64,000 nt of DNA from Allodiplogaster sudhausi. Lineage: Eukaryota; Nematoda; Chromadorea; Rhabditida; Diplogasteridae. The notes beneath the pieces are model-generated. The model saw only the letters and a list, made by a program, of their open reading frames with translations, had not been told where the DNA came from and did not search any database. The stretch spans positions 1,412,501-1,476,500 of the forward strand of contig CALZFC010000067.1 in NCBI GenBank assembly GCA_945643635.1, written 5' to 3'. The translations under genes and the position numbers were made by a program. Position 1 is the first letter of the stretch; every line of letters starts with the position of its first letter. Positions 1 to 12,294 of the stretch are shown piece by piece.

Positions 1-208
1 ATGCCACTCATTGCCAGACGGCGGCTTCCCTTTGGCTCTTCTTTCACTCCACTCATTGCAGTGTCATCAGATGAGGAAAGTATCGGAAAGGGCGCCGGAG
101 AAAAGGGCAAGAGAGGAATCAACACATATCTTGGAATGCAGAGAGAGAGAAAGAGAGAGAGAGAGTAAGCGAGAGAGAGAGAGTAAGCGAGAGAGAGAGA
201 GTAAGCGA

Positions 209-252
<44 letters not shown>

Positions 253-831
253 CAAACTGCCAATCTCAAACTGTGCCCTTGCGGGAGGAATGCACCATTC
301 TTGATACTGAATGAGAATTCTGGCATTCGCCAGCATTCGGCAGCGGAAATTACATGGCCTTTCATCTTCAGACATCTTTAGAGTCGCTAGAGGAAACGTC
401 GTCTTGAACTGAAAAAGGAATCTGCCGTGCTATTAATCTAGATAAAAGTGGTGCCAGTTTCACAAAAAGTTGATGAACATTTCTGCCATGCAATAGTGTG
501 TAAAAGTGAGAGACGAAAACAGTGTAAAAGAAAGAAAGCAGCCTTCTACACAATTTTGCCCTCTCACTTTTGCACACTATCTCGCTTCGCATGTCCAAAC
601 CTGAACGAACTTTGAATGTTGATACAGTTTGCATCATGAACAATGTCTGAAGGAAACCTTACTCATCTTTCTCATTTTCCATACTAAAACTCTCAAAAGA
701 TGCTTGAAGTTCTGATTTTTGTTGATTCAGGTTTCAACAAAAGTTCGTTTTACTTCTCTTCCAAGATTAATAGCACGGCTGAATTAGGCCGGGTTCTATC
801 TGGAGCCAGGCTTTTTTTAAAGTAAATATTT

Positions 832-862
<31 letters not shown>

Positions 863-1647
863 TCAGAGAATACGACGTAATTGAGAATACAAAGATATAT
901 TCATATGAAACATGAACAGATAGAAAAAAGAAATCGGAAACTCAATAAGATGTAAAAAAAAGTTAATATCATAAAAAAGGCTAAATTAAGAATGTCCAAA
1001 TAAATGCTCTATAAAACTTTCGCGCCAAAATGATTTGAACAGCTGCTGTCATGCACATCAAACGCGTCGCTACAAAAGCTGGCAATGGATCAAGAAGTGG
1101 CAGCTCGCGCGCGCTTGTTTTCCCTCGGTCCGGGCGGCTGCATGCGCGTTTCTTTTCCGTTGTTTTTTTTTTCAGGAGTTCGATGACTGTCTTCATACTT
1201 ACTTATTCGTGCTTATTATAGTCATGAATTTACACCTTGTGTTTTCTCTGAATTATTCAGTAATTTCTGTTCGATTGAGACCCTTTTGATGGGCTAAAAG
1301 TCTTTAAAATCATTTAATTCATCGTTTATTTTCGCTATCCGGACGAATTGCGTTTTCTTTTCCGCTTCCTGCCATGGAAAAAGTAGTTTCTTCCCAAGAA
1401 TTTGGAACGATTTGCCGCACTGATCGCTCCAAGTTGCTATTTGGAGTAATTCAACTGAGTGTTTTCTTTTCTGCGTGTTTGCGAAGCGAACGAAAAACTA
1501 ATGTAATAGTTTGCCTGAAGTTGCAAGCGGTTCGGATAGTTTTTTTTCTTTTTCGAGTAATTGGCAAGTTGCCAGCGAGTACTATAACCCGGCGAATGTA
1601 GGGTGCGGAAGTGGAGGGCTAACTTTGTCTTAACTTGAGAGCTCGCC
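1..1647. other. Upstream flank of the ALYREF-like gene, no gene seen
   Basis: I see no convincing exon here. It holds GA microsatellite tracts (about 128-248 and 836-862), a hairpin at 493-580 and ordinary AT-rich DNA. The last few hundred bases before 1648 presumably contain the promoter and 5' leader of the ALYREF-like gene, but no core promoter motif can be assigned with confidence. Confidence 0.5.
493..580. repeat. Short inverted repeat (20-bp arms)
   Basis: ATAGTGTGTAAAAGTGAGAG at 493-512 is mirrored at 561-580 as CTCTCACTTTTGCACACTAT with a single mismatch, leaving a loop of about 48 bases. It may be a relic of a small inverted-repeat element. No target duplication is obvious. Confidence 0.6.
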
Positions 1648-4600
1648 ATGATGTCCGCCATCGACATGAGCCTGGACGAGATTATCGCGAAGCAGAACAA
1701 GAAGAAGAATGCGATCTTCCGCGAACATCGAGGTCCGTTTTTCGAGGATTGTTTCGTCATATTTTGAACGTAATTTTGGATTACGTCACTTGAAATCTTT
1801 CATGGTAATCCTTGCTGATTTATATGCTCAAGAGTTGTTGTGCGATTCCTGGATATCGCAAAATCAAATGCTATCGTTATATTCTATTTATCTCGTAGTA
1901 TATTGCACTCTATTCCTTTTTTCCACACGCGCGATGATTACACAGCCTGACTGGTTGTTGTTCCTCTGGACTCACAATCAGTGCATTCATTCTATTTCGG
2001 AATACCCAGTCCTTGGGAGAATGAATTGTCGCTAGATTCACGAGTTTGCACGAAAGGCACCCAAAGTGTGTCCTTTTTTTTACCCAGCACTATGAAGTTT
2101 ATCATGTCTGCCCTTGATTCTTGGGGTCTGGAGTTACGATATGAGATGTTGTTGACCGTCCCGAAAACCCTTTAAGGCACTTGGTAAACTTAGGGCAAAT
2201 ATTTTACACGAATAATTTTTTTTTTTCAATTTTTTGAAGGAATTAATAATTTTTTTAGAATGAATAAATAATATTTTTAGAATGAATAAATAAAAATTGT
2301 CGTTGCAGGACGCGGTGGGCGTAAGATGCGACTTGGCGCGCGTGCCGGAGTGATCGTTGCGGCGGCGGCGAGGAAGTCATTTGGTGCCGGAGGAGGTGGA
2401 GGCGCCAGAATGAAGAAGCCCTCCTCAGGCATTGACGGAGTCTGGCAACATGATCGCTTTGTTAGCGAGTTGAATATTTTTTAGGGGGGGGGGGGGCTTC
2501 CTAAGCTATCCGATGAAAAGAAAAGTGAATTTTTGCGAAGTTATCAACATCGCTTTGTTAGCGAGCTTCTTAAAGGAGGCTTAAACTCGGAAACTCCTAG
2601 CACGAAATGGCCGATCTTATAGTACGATACATTTTGGCAACGTGATCCTGGCAATTTGCCAAGATCCTTGCTTCGAAACCTTTTCTCATAAATTCAAATT
2701 GGCGGTTTGCGTCCGTTTGGTGAATCATGAATATTCCGGTATATATTTTACGGCCGAACGACGAAATTTCACGATTCCGGTATGTACTTTACGGCCGAAC
2801 CACGAAATTTCACGTTTTTCGGTCATGATATTCTCGTCAATCCTATTTGGCCGTAATTTGGTCGGGGGACTAATGTTAAATTTAAAGTTCTGTATAATCA
2901 CTAATATTTCCCTCATGATCAGGCGACTCTTTTCAGATGCAAATTACTCCTCTAACTTTTAGTTTAGTAAATTGAATTTTTGCTGATGCTTTCGCAAGCT
3001 CAATCCGGACATATTCACAGAATCATCCTTATAGCAAAAAAATTGAGTTTTCGCCTCCTTTAAGAACATTTCATAAAAAAAACTTGCTAACCATAAGCTG
3101 GTTCAAAGAAGTATTTCTATTTAGAAGTTATTATGATTGCATAGTTAGCGAGTGCCGAGAATGTGTTTGACAGAGGGCTTCTAGCCTGATAAGCTGATTG
3201 AATTGAAACGAATTACCGCCAGAAAACTCTGGGGAAAACCTTGCTTGGATTATTTCACCTGTGATTTTAAAATATATTTATGAAATGAGCGCAGAAAGAA
3301 TTAAGGGTTCTTTACCAGAAATATATGTTTTTACAATATATGTTTTTTTTTCCAAATTCAAACATTTATTTTCTTAGCCGGGAACCATCGATCGAATGGT
3401 GCGCGTCAACCTGTCGAATCTCGCGCCCGACGTCTCGACTGCTGATCTTATCGAACTCTTCCAGGTGAGGAGGGCCACGATGTGGAAGTTGCGGGGGAGG
3501 GGGTTCACAAAGTACTGTCTATTTGACAGGGCCATCCTTATGATGTTTTGGACCTCCCCGTGGCGCGATAGCCCATCCAAATTTTAACATCTTTTTTTCG
3601 CCATGTTGAAGTGCAAAGGAGGCCTTTATGTGGATGGTCAGGCCTGTTTTGATGAGGCTTAGCGCGGTAGCGATATTTTTAGCAATATTTTATTAAGAAA
3701 AGTTAGTCAAGAAAGTGTGTGCTATTACAGGGAATAAAAGGGCTGCCGGATTCCGGCGACCTACCCTGTTTTTGGGCCATCCGATTTACACTAGTCTGTT
3801 TTTTGTTGGGTGTGCTTCGTGGCAAGGTCACCTAACGCACCCACCACAATAATTTTTAAACAAAATGTCAACGAGATTAGTGTTTGGGTTCTAAAAGTAA
3901 TCAGAAAAATAGTTTCCTCAAATAATTTTGTCTGTGATGCACTTTGAAAAATATTTTTAAACCCAATATTTCGCTCGTCGGCGTTTACCCTAGTCTGTGA
4001 GCATACTTCTGGGGGGTTGTTTCAGTCATCCAATACATAAAATTGTAGAAAAAATTCGGGGAGGCAGATTGCACAATTTTTTTTTTATCTGGAGAAATCA
4101 ACATAAACACATTAATTTTGCTTTGAAAGTGGGAAATTATTTTGCCGCGTAATTCGAATCATGTTTGATTTTTTAGGCTATGAAAAAGTGATTATTTCGG
4201 GAATCAAAATGGTGCAATCTGCCTCCCCGAATTTTCTCTACAATTTGATATATTGGTTGACAGAAACAACCCCCTGGAAGTATACTCACAGACTAGGGTA
4301 AACGCCGACGAGCTCCTTTTTTGCTGTCCATCCTTCGCCTCATTACACTTTATGTAGGAATGCTGTCGTACATTCTGTCAAACTCATAACTGATCGTTGG
4401 CGCGTTTCGATCAACGCATATTAAAAAAAATAGATTTTTACTACCCTACCCTGTTTTTCGACTTCATTTTTGGCCTAGGCTACCATGTTTTGGAATACCA
4501 TCCGGCGTGGCTTTTATTCCCTGTGCTATTATGCAGCAAATAGTGGAAGTATCAGAGCAATTTCTCATCCCAAACAGCGTGTAGGCTATTGAGGAATTAA

Positions 4601-6430
4601 GGAGTTATTTACAAAAAAAAATTATATCATTGCTATTGTAGATGTTGTGTGTAATTTCAAGTCCAAATGTTTTTTTTATATTTTAATTTTTTTTTTTCGT
4701 TTCCCAGGCATACAACCTCGTCTCGGCCGCCGTCCACCATGACGAAGATGGCTACTCCCTCGGCACGGCCGATCTCCAGGTCATGCGGTCGCAGGCGGTC
4801 AAGATGCTCCGCGACTTCCGCTCAGTCATGCTCGATGGTGATTTATCGATTTTTTTCCTAAATTTATTAAAAAAAAAAATATATATATAATTCCAGTATT
4901 ATGTGTAGGTGAGTATATATATATATATATAAACTCACCTCTTGGCGCACCGCTGGGGGGGGGGGGTAATGATAGTCGAAGAGTACCAATGGTTTATGTC
5001 AGAAACAGCGAAAAAAAGGTGGTTCGTGCTGGGATTTTGGAGGCCGGTGGGCCTGGTGGTTTCTGATGCTGGAAGGTTCTGCATATAAACGATGCGAAGG
5101 GTGTTGGTTGTTAGTCGGCTTATTTCGTTCCTATGATTTTAATTAGGTGTGGGAAATGAAGCAGATAATGTTAATTTTAAGAGAAAAATTGTGAAAATAA
5201 TGTTTTTTTTAGGTTGCTGTATAGGGATATGACTTGTGAAGGATCTAGTAATTTAAAAGTAAATAAATAAATAAAAATGGTGTACGGATATGTTTCTTGT
5301 TTAGGATAATGAGCACTATTGAATAGATATAGTAATTTAAAAAAAGGCAAATCAAAAAATAATAACATGGTAATTGCTTTGATGTTATAAATTTAGGTAA
5401 TGATATCAACATACAGTGAATATAACAAGTTTAGGCCGGAAGCTCCAGCTGACGCTGCTGGATGAGAAGGAGGGGGCTCCGATTGCGGCGCGACTTCGCT
5501 TCAGTGGTGGCGTCAGCCGGGGAGGGCCACGTGGAGGAGTTGGAAGGAAGAGCCATCTCCATGGAGTCGCACCCAGTGGAGGAGTGCACAAGAAGGAATG
5601 GTCAGTGCGTGAGGGAGAGGAGAGAGCGATTTGGCAAAGTGCCAAGAATTGTGTGATGTTTCGAGAAGCAATTGAATAGGTACACTGGCATCGTAACCAT
5701 TAACCATTTGATTGGTTATTAGAAAGTACCTCATTGGAAAGCCACTAGCGAAATTGGTGGAGCAGAACTTATCTCGTACCCGTAGACAAGAGCTCACACA
5801 TTTTTTGGTATATTGTTTATAATTTTTATGCCTAATAAACCTATACGAAAGATATCATTTGGATCGTTGGACCTCGAAAATCAACACATTTTCCATTTTC
5901 CCATTCTACTTTTAGAATTTCCCATTCAACTTTTAGAATTAACAGAAGTCCTACTATTCAGATGATAACGTCTTCTATATTATATTGATTATAGTTATTT
6001 CAATAAAGCAAGAACAATAAGGGTACTTGCTCAGGTCTTCTCCGTATCATCGCAATTTCGACACGGAGGGCAATGGCGGTGCTGGAAGACGCTCTGGTGA
6101 AGGAGGAAAGGTGCGGGGTATTTATTGGGCGGGCTATTTGTTGTGTCGGTATAGGGTACATCGTGGTATCAGTTTTGTAATTCTCGAGGGTTATTTAGAA
6201 AAGGTTTTATTTGAAGAAAAAAATGTTTTGAAGAAGAAGAAACTACATATTTTCCTAACAATAAGTTAAAAAGATAAATACTTTGTATAATAATAATAAT
6301 AATAATAAATTAATCCCAGCATACTAGTTTTTTTCTTCCTCAGGCCGGCAGCGGAAGACGTGGTGTGAACAAGGCACGCAAGACTGAGGCAGAACTCGAC
6401 AAGGAACTCGAAGCGTACATGAAGAAGTAG
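1648..6430 (+). CDS. ALYREF: ALYREF/Aly-like mRNA export adaptor (7 exons, complete)
   Basis: Aly/REF proteins are nuclear RRM proteins of the TREX complex that hand spliced mRNA to the NXF1 export receptor. Exons: 1648-1732, 2309-2460, 3378-3464, 4708-4837, 5435-5600, 6035-6110, 6344-6430. The phases join into one frame of 260 residues, close to the usual family length. Visible parts: an N-terminal conserved box (SLDEIIAKQNKKK, about residues 8-20) of the UAP56-binding type; a Gly/Arg-rich region; the family WQHD motif (74-77) just before the RRM; RNP2-like VRVNLSNL (87-94) and an RRM running to about 155; a second Gly/Arg-rich region; and the C-terminal helix ELDKELEAYMKK, the second UAP56-binding box. 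The second of two adjacent ATGs (1651) could also be used. The exon 2 donor at 2461 was chosen because it keeps the frame and the WQHD motif. Function is by family; splice sites are my reading. Confidence 0.9.
3728..4523. mobile_element. hAT-type non-autonomous element, 796 bp, with 8-bp target duplication
   Basis: It lies in intron 3 of the ALYREF-like gene. The left end CAGGGAATAAAAG and the right end CTTTTATTCCCTG are perfect terminal inverted repeats. The flanks carry an identical 8-bp duplication TGCTATTA (3720-3727 and 4524-4531). An 8-bp duplication with CAG...CTG ends is the hAT pattern. No transposase frame is present, so it is a non-autonomous copy. A second element with the same termini lies at 13480-13670. 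Confidence 0.85.
3973..4313. repeat. Long imperfect palindrome inside the hAT-type element
   Basis: About 110 bp starting GCTCGTCGGCGTTTACCCTA at 3973 is repeated inverted, ending at 4313, with only scattered mismatches. The single-stranded form would fold into a long hairpin. It is either the interior of the 796-bp element or a second inverted-repeat element nested in it. Confidence 0.8.
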
Positions 6431-7100
6431 TGAATCGTTCGAGGGGGAATGGTGGTTCTGGGGGCTGGGATACTGTAGCTCTTTTTTCTGCTTTAATCTT
6501 TTTACTGTAGCTCTTTTTATTCCTGATACTGTAGCGCCTCCTATCTCGGATATTGTAGTTGCAGATGTAGACTCTGTCGGAGTTGTAATTTTAAACCCAT
6601 TAAAGTAGCACGAAACATTGTCGCAATTTATCGAAAATTTTCCTGAATTTTGTTGCCTCGGTTATCTGGTCCCGCTTAAAATTGGACTGCTTGCTCGTTC
6701 ACTTTCTGGGAATATTTTAAGTGTCCCATTCTTCCTGTTACCACCTCCTTTCCTTCTTTTTTGCCGGTTAAGCACATCCTGAGCTTGGTCGAAACTAGTT
6801 TTTTTTTATCTGAAAGGCAAACAGATTAGCCTTCGTCTTTTTCTTCTTCGTTCTTTTCCGTGAAATTTTTCGGAATCCAAATAGTGCAAGTTATTCTGCT
6901 GATATTCATTTCTCTCACACGGTTTTGTTATTTTACTATCATAATACATACTTCGAGCCAGAGTCGTCTTTGTCTTTGCCATTCGAGGCCCGGCCATTGG
7001 TTTAATAAAGAATAACTTGTGTGCATTTTTTGTTGTTGTTTTCTTTTCCCTTGAAATGTGTTCAGTTGTTTTGCGAATAAAGATTTTCTTCTTTTGAATT
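6431..7100 (+). promoter_or_regulatory. 3' UTR and polyadenylation signal of the ALYREF-like gene
   Basis: No open frame follows the stop at 6430. An AATAAA hexamer lies at 7076-7081 in a T-rich context. The same stretch, with its hexamer, is repeated in diverged form around 10020-10480 behind the tandem partial copy, which supports it being the native 3' end of this transcription unit. Confidence 0.55.
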
Positions 7101-7657
7101 CTTCTCAGTTCTTGCAGTTTTACACGTGAATTGAAATCATTGTCGATACTTGATTCTTGATTGATATTCCCCTTTTATACAGCGTACGATTCTCAAACCA
7201 TATTTTGAACAGCTTCTTTGGGAAAGGTTCGAGAGCGAGATAATTCTTTCCGCTTCTTGCTGTAGCTGTTTGACAAATAGAGCGAAGAAAGAGGTACTAG
7301 GTAGAGGATGTCGTTGTCTATTCCGATGAAGCATGAAGAAAATAGTGCCAAAATCAGATTCTCGTTGGAATGAAATGAAAAAAAGAAAGCTATTATCTGT
7401 GGAAGGGGAAAGATGTTTGGCTGAAGTCTGTGCAAATTGTGACAGTGCGAACGCTATTTAAATTTCACACTCACCGCTATCCCTTTTCCTCGAATGAAAC
7501 TTTTCTTGAAATAGAACCCCCGCTGATCCGGAGAATTTGGATCTTTTTTTTTACTACACTTTAAAACTTCTATTCGAGCGATTTTGTGCCTATTACGTGC
7601 TGATTTTGCGTTAGGCGGAAGTTTTTATTCCAGCAGCAACTTTCACAGCTGGCGTCG

Positions 7658-7736
7658 ATGGAACCACTCTCGTCCATTGCGGAACTACAGTTTAAGGCCT
7701 TTCAGGTAAGAGAGATTTCTCTGTTTGTCTCTCCTT

Positions 7737-7779
<43 letters not shown>

Positions 7780-9202
7780 TTACCTCTCTCCCTCTTTCTC
7801 TTTGGCTCTCCACTTCTCTATTTTCTCTACTTCTCTATTTTCTCCTGCATGTCTTCCCTTAAGGTTAATAATATGTTTATCATAAAAATTAGATGAGTAA
7901 AGAAAACAAAATATTGTAAAAAAAATTTCATTTGCAGAAACAATTGTGCGAGCTTACCGCTTTGAGTAAGAAGGAACGACTGGTATGTCCATGCTACTTC
8001 TTCTTCTTCTTTTCTTATGTTTTCTACTTTTTCTCCGTTTATAACATTTTGAATTTTATTAAGATTAGAGATTTTTTAGATATTATAAGTAAGTAAATAT
8101 TATGAGTAAGTAAATATTTAAACAAATTATAAATATGTGAATATTGCAGGTAAGAAAATATTATAATTTATAAATCCTATAAATTAGTAAGTATTATAAA
8201 CATAATGAGTGAATAAAATAAATATTGCAAATTCCAGGTTCAACAAGAAAGTCGCCGTCGTCGCCGGGCACAGTTACGCTGCGAGCCAGAAAAAGAAGAA
8301 GGAAGAAGAAGAAGAATCGATGCAAAGAAGCAGAGGAACACGAGGCAGCAGAAGCACAAGAATGGTAATTAGAAAGTGTAGGCTATTTAGGTTGCTGGCT
8401 AATTCACTTGGTATTGCAGTTCCCTTTTTAATCGAATTTTTTTGTACAATTATCTTACGGGCTAAGAAAAATGGATATTGTTTTTTTTAGATAGATAGAT
8501 AATACCCTCTTTTTTCGACTTTAATTTTCGGGTCAAACTCGATCGATTGTCGGAGAGGACGGCGCTTTTGGAGAGGGCGGAGCTTCCGGAGAGGGCGGAG
8601 CTTCTGGAGGGGGCGATGCTTCTGAAGGGGGCGGAGTCAATGGAAACGGAATCGGAGATGCGAAGTCAGACGAGCCGATTGCTATGAGAGTTTGTTCTGG
8701 TTCCGGGGGAGGGGCAGCAGGAGGAGGAAGAAGGAAGAGCCATCTTAGAGGAGTCACACCCGGTGGAGGAGTGCACAAGAAGGAATGGTCAGCTGGGTAT
8801 GGGGAGAGAGGGAATTGGGAAGGATTTGGCAAAGTGCCAAGAAATTTATTTTATTTTGCACCGATAGGATATTCACAGGGTGGAAGAAAATTTGTGATTT
8901 TGCTTTGAGTTGTGGAGAAAGAAGTTATATCGTACCCGGAGAGAAGAGCTCACATTTAGGGTTGCGTCAACTTTTGTTTATATTGTTTCCAATTTTTGTT
9001 ACTGCTTATGAAACTTAAAAAAGTGCCATCTGATTTGTTGGATCTCTGGGAACAATTTTTATTTGTATTATTTTTTATTTTTAGCATATTTTTATTGCAA
9101 CAACGACAACAAAAGAGTGAAGAATAAAGCGAATTTCTCAGGCCTTCCCCCCTATCATCGAAGCGTGGACACGAAGAGTGCTGGTGGAAGACGTTCCGGT
9201 GA
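7658..9202 (+). CDS. Partial tandem duplicate of the ALYREF-like gene with a new N-terminus
   Basis: Exons in phase: 7634-7705 (first ATG at 7658), 7938-7982, 8238-8364, 8556-8787, 9142-9202. The first three exons encode a new N-terminus (KQLCELTALSKKERL, then a strongly Arg/Lys-rich stretch) that I do not recognise. The fourth has Gly-Glu-Ala-Ser repeats and then clearly matches ALYREF exon 5: PIA-R, then KSHLRGVTPGGGVHKKEW against KSHLHGVAPSGGVHKKEW. The fifth matches ALYREF exon 6 but carries a one-base insertion in a C run near 9145, so translation stops at 9202. Diverged equivalents of the last ALYREF exon (near 9951-9971, ending MKK-Y) and 3' UTR follow. There is no RRM. About 172 residues if expressed. 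It may be a new gene or a decaying pseudogene. The 8556 acceptor is weak. Confidence 0.5.
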
Positions 9203-10590
9203 AGGAGGAAAGGTGGGCGGGGGCTATTTGTGGTGTCGGTTGGTATTTATTGGGTATTGGATATACATTGGTATCAGTTTTGTAGCGTGACAAAACTGAC
9301 CGTGAGGGCCGATTTAAACACTATTTTTTTTTCTTGCAATTTTTTTAATGATTAACCTGGTGCTCCTGTGACTAACTCAAATCATGATATATTTCGCGCT
9401 CCAACAGTTAGTAATATATTGTTAAAGAATGTTTGAAGTATTGGGGAAAACCTAATTTGGATCCTGGCTGGGAGTCGCTCACAATTAGTTGTTAGGACAT
9501 AAATTTCCATAATGCTATTCAACATTGTCTCCTGAAGACGTGACATCTATGTATTATATAAGGTGCATATATTAAAAAAAAAATTTAAGTATACGATATC
9601 TCATTTTTTCAGGAGGCTTCTGTCGCAAGCAAAAGAGTGAAAGAGGAGAAGAGCGGAAACGTGGGAGAGGAGGAGGAGGAGGAGGAGATAGCCCCGCCCA
9701 CAGAAGTACGATCAGTAACCTCATTGTTGTTATTTTACTATCATAATACATACTTCGAGCCAGAGTCCTCTGAATGAGAAGTGCTCTGATGATTTTGTTC
9801 GGCCCCGCCCCTTTAGTAAGACACGCCCCCTCACAATTCCTTTCCCCCCCCCCTCCCCTCACAATCAGTTGCGCCAACACAAGGTATGCGTGTTAAGTCT
9901 TTTTTTTCTTTATTTGTAATACACAACTTAACCTGTATTCAAAAACATGTAGGCCTTCATGAAGAAGTATTAGCTAACAATAAGGTTTTTTATTGATACG
10001 GATTTTGGGTTCTGTACCTTTTTAGGTGGGGTACTGTAGCTTAGCCTGTATCCCGGATACTGTAGATCTCGATATAGGAGTCTCCTTATGAGCCGCCATA
10101 TAGTAACCGTAAAATGAACACGAAAGACTGTCCTAATTTATTGAAATTTAACTAAATTCTTTAGCTGCGTTTCTATGGTTTCACTCGAAATGGGAAAAGA
10201 TTATCTGAGATTAAAATAATTTATAGAGGCAAAAATTTCAGCGTTTCTTCCTTTTTTTCCCTTTTTTTTCGCGAAATCGACACAATCCAAATCATTAGTG
10301 CAAGTTACTCAATCGGTATTCAATACCCTCTTCCATCCTTGTTATTTTGTTATCCTAATGCATTCGACCAGCTTGCTATATTTTGTCTTTTGGTTTTCGA
10401 TATTTCGCTACATGTGTGTATTGTTTTCCTTGTTCCCGTGTGTAAGCAGATTTGTTGAGTTGTTTTTCGAATAAAGATTTTCCTCTTTCGATAATTATGC
10501 TTTTGCAATTTCATACATGAGTTGAAATCTTTGGATATATACTTAATTTTCCTTATTTCGAGGTACGGTTAAGCGTTTTGTACAGCTGGC
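8660..10590 (+). repeat. Second copy of a tandem segmental duplication (first copy about 5460-7440)
   Basis: Landmarks occur in the same order in both copies: the KSHL-encoding exon (5550 and 8738), the GGTGAAGGAGGAAAG exon end (6096 and 9198), the phrase CATAATACATACTTCGAGCC (6939 and 9742), and the AATAAAGATTTTC polyadenylation region (7076 and 10470). The 3' half of the ALYREF-like gene, with its 3' UTR, was therefore duplicated in tandem by roughly 3.1-3.4 kb. Spacing differs between copies, so later insertions and deletions have occurred. Confidence 0.75.
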
Positions 10591-11813
10591 AGTTGTCAGT
10601 CTGTTTTAGACAGCTGGGCTGAGGTGGGCTTATGGTTAGAGAGTGATAAGGAAACTGCAAGAGAGAGAGAGAGGGATTGCGAGCAGAGAGAAGAAGGGAG
10701 AGAAAGAGATCGATCAGAGAGATAATGAAGGAAGAGAGAGAGAGAGAGAGCAAAGGAGCGAGCGCGAGCAGAGAAACATCGAAAAAAATTTAATGGATGA
10801 GGAGAGATTGTGCCTCGTGATGTCCAGAGTCCGTTGCAAGGCAGCGGCAGCAGATGGAAGAAAAGAAGAAAAATCAGGCAATACCCCCGGCTGTTCCTGG
10901 TGCTGCCCGGGCACGTGAACAGCATGTGATTGTAGCCTACAGGGCTAGGCGATACTTTCTTTGTCTCCCTTTCTCTATCGCTCTCTCGTTCTCTCCCTCT
11001 CTCTATCTCTCTCCTTCTCGCATCCTCTCTCTCTCTCTATCCATCTCTAAATCTCTTTCTCCCTTCCTCTCTCTTTCCCTTTCTCTTCCCCCCTCTCACC
11101 CTCTCTCCCTCTTTCTGGCAACCCTCCCGATATGAACAACGTTGCGCATCAGTGTGTCTTTTCAAATGGTCAAAGCATCTGAACAGGATACAATGTTCAC
11201 AGGGAATCATCACTGACAATGAAGGGGATCATGTGTGCAGCAGAGTGGCATGTTTAAAGGAGAGAGAGAGAGAAAAGGAAAGAGAGAGAGAGAGATACGG
11301 AAGGGCAAGAGAGAGCAGAGAGAGTGCGTATGAGGGAGAGGGAGCGAGGAGAAGGTTACAGATTTTGAGATAGGGAATGATATAGAGAGAGAGGAAAGAG
11401 AGAGAGAGAGAGAGAGAAGTTTACAAATGGACTCCGCCCACTTTTGCTTATGTTAGTGGCACCCCCTCTTCAGCATGTGTCCCTTGACATGCTCTCAGCT
11501 CTTTGCATCCCATGCCTGTTATCTCCTGAAAAGAGGAAAGACCCCAACCCATACCCCCTCCCATCACAAAAGGGTGCGCATGATTTAACCAGGTCCTCTC
11601 TCTCTAAGTCTCTCTCTCTCTCTCTCTCCCTCTCCCTCTCTGTTTCGCTCTTCCCTTTCTGGTGGTCCAATGTCTAGCAAAGCCCTGATTGTGATGCGCA
11701 TCCTTGAATCATGCTAACGCTAATTGTAAGCACAAAGTCGCTGTCAGGGAGTCGTTCATTAACACATACTCTCTATTTCTCTATCGCGCGCTTTCTCTCT
11801 CTGTCTCTCTCTG

Positions 11814-11857
<44 letters not shown>

Positions 11858-12294
11858 ACTCTCTCTGTCTCTCTCTCTCTCCCTCTCTCTCCCTCTCTCT
11901 CTCTCTCTTTCTCTCTGTCGAACGTGCCTATGTCTCTGCTTCGTTTGCGCATTTCCGGTTTTCCGCTGCGTCAACTCCGCGACTCCACATCCACAAATCC
12001 TTCATCTTCTTTGTCACAATGACGATCAGCGCAACTTTTACACTCCTCCCCAACCCTTCTTCCGCAAGACTTTCCCCTTAACAATATAAACATTTTTATC
12101 ACCAAGAGCTAGTAACGAAATGACTAGTATCAAATGTGACGTTACGTGTGCGCTATCGTACTATTTGTCTGAATGATTGATACGGTATTTGTAATCTTGT
12201 TCTGCGTTTGAATTGTTCAGAATGGCATGAAAAGTGTGTATTTTCCTTGCTGTGCTTCATTTGTCGATTTCGTAGTTTTCCTCCTCATTTAAGA
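10591..12294. repeat. GA/CT microsatellite-rich intergenic region
   Basis: Between the partial ALYREF copy and NAA30 lie GA tracts (about 10660-10780, 11258-11345, 11380-11416) and CT tracts (about 10970-11115, 11598-11645, 11780-11915). Long open frames here are only translations of these repeats. I see no gene. The NAA30 promoter should lie in its last few hundred bases. Confidence 0.7.

Noticed and set aside
7658..7885. Unspliced reading of the 7658 frame into the CT tract
   Set aside because: A good GTAAGA donor at 7706 ends the exon. The rest is microsatellite translation.
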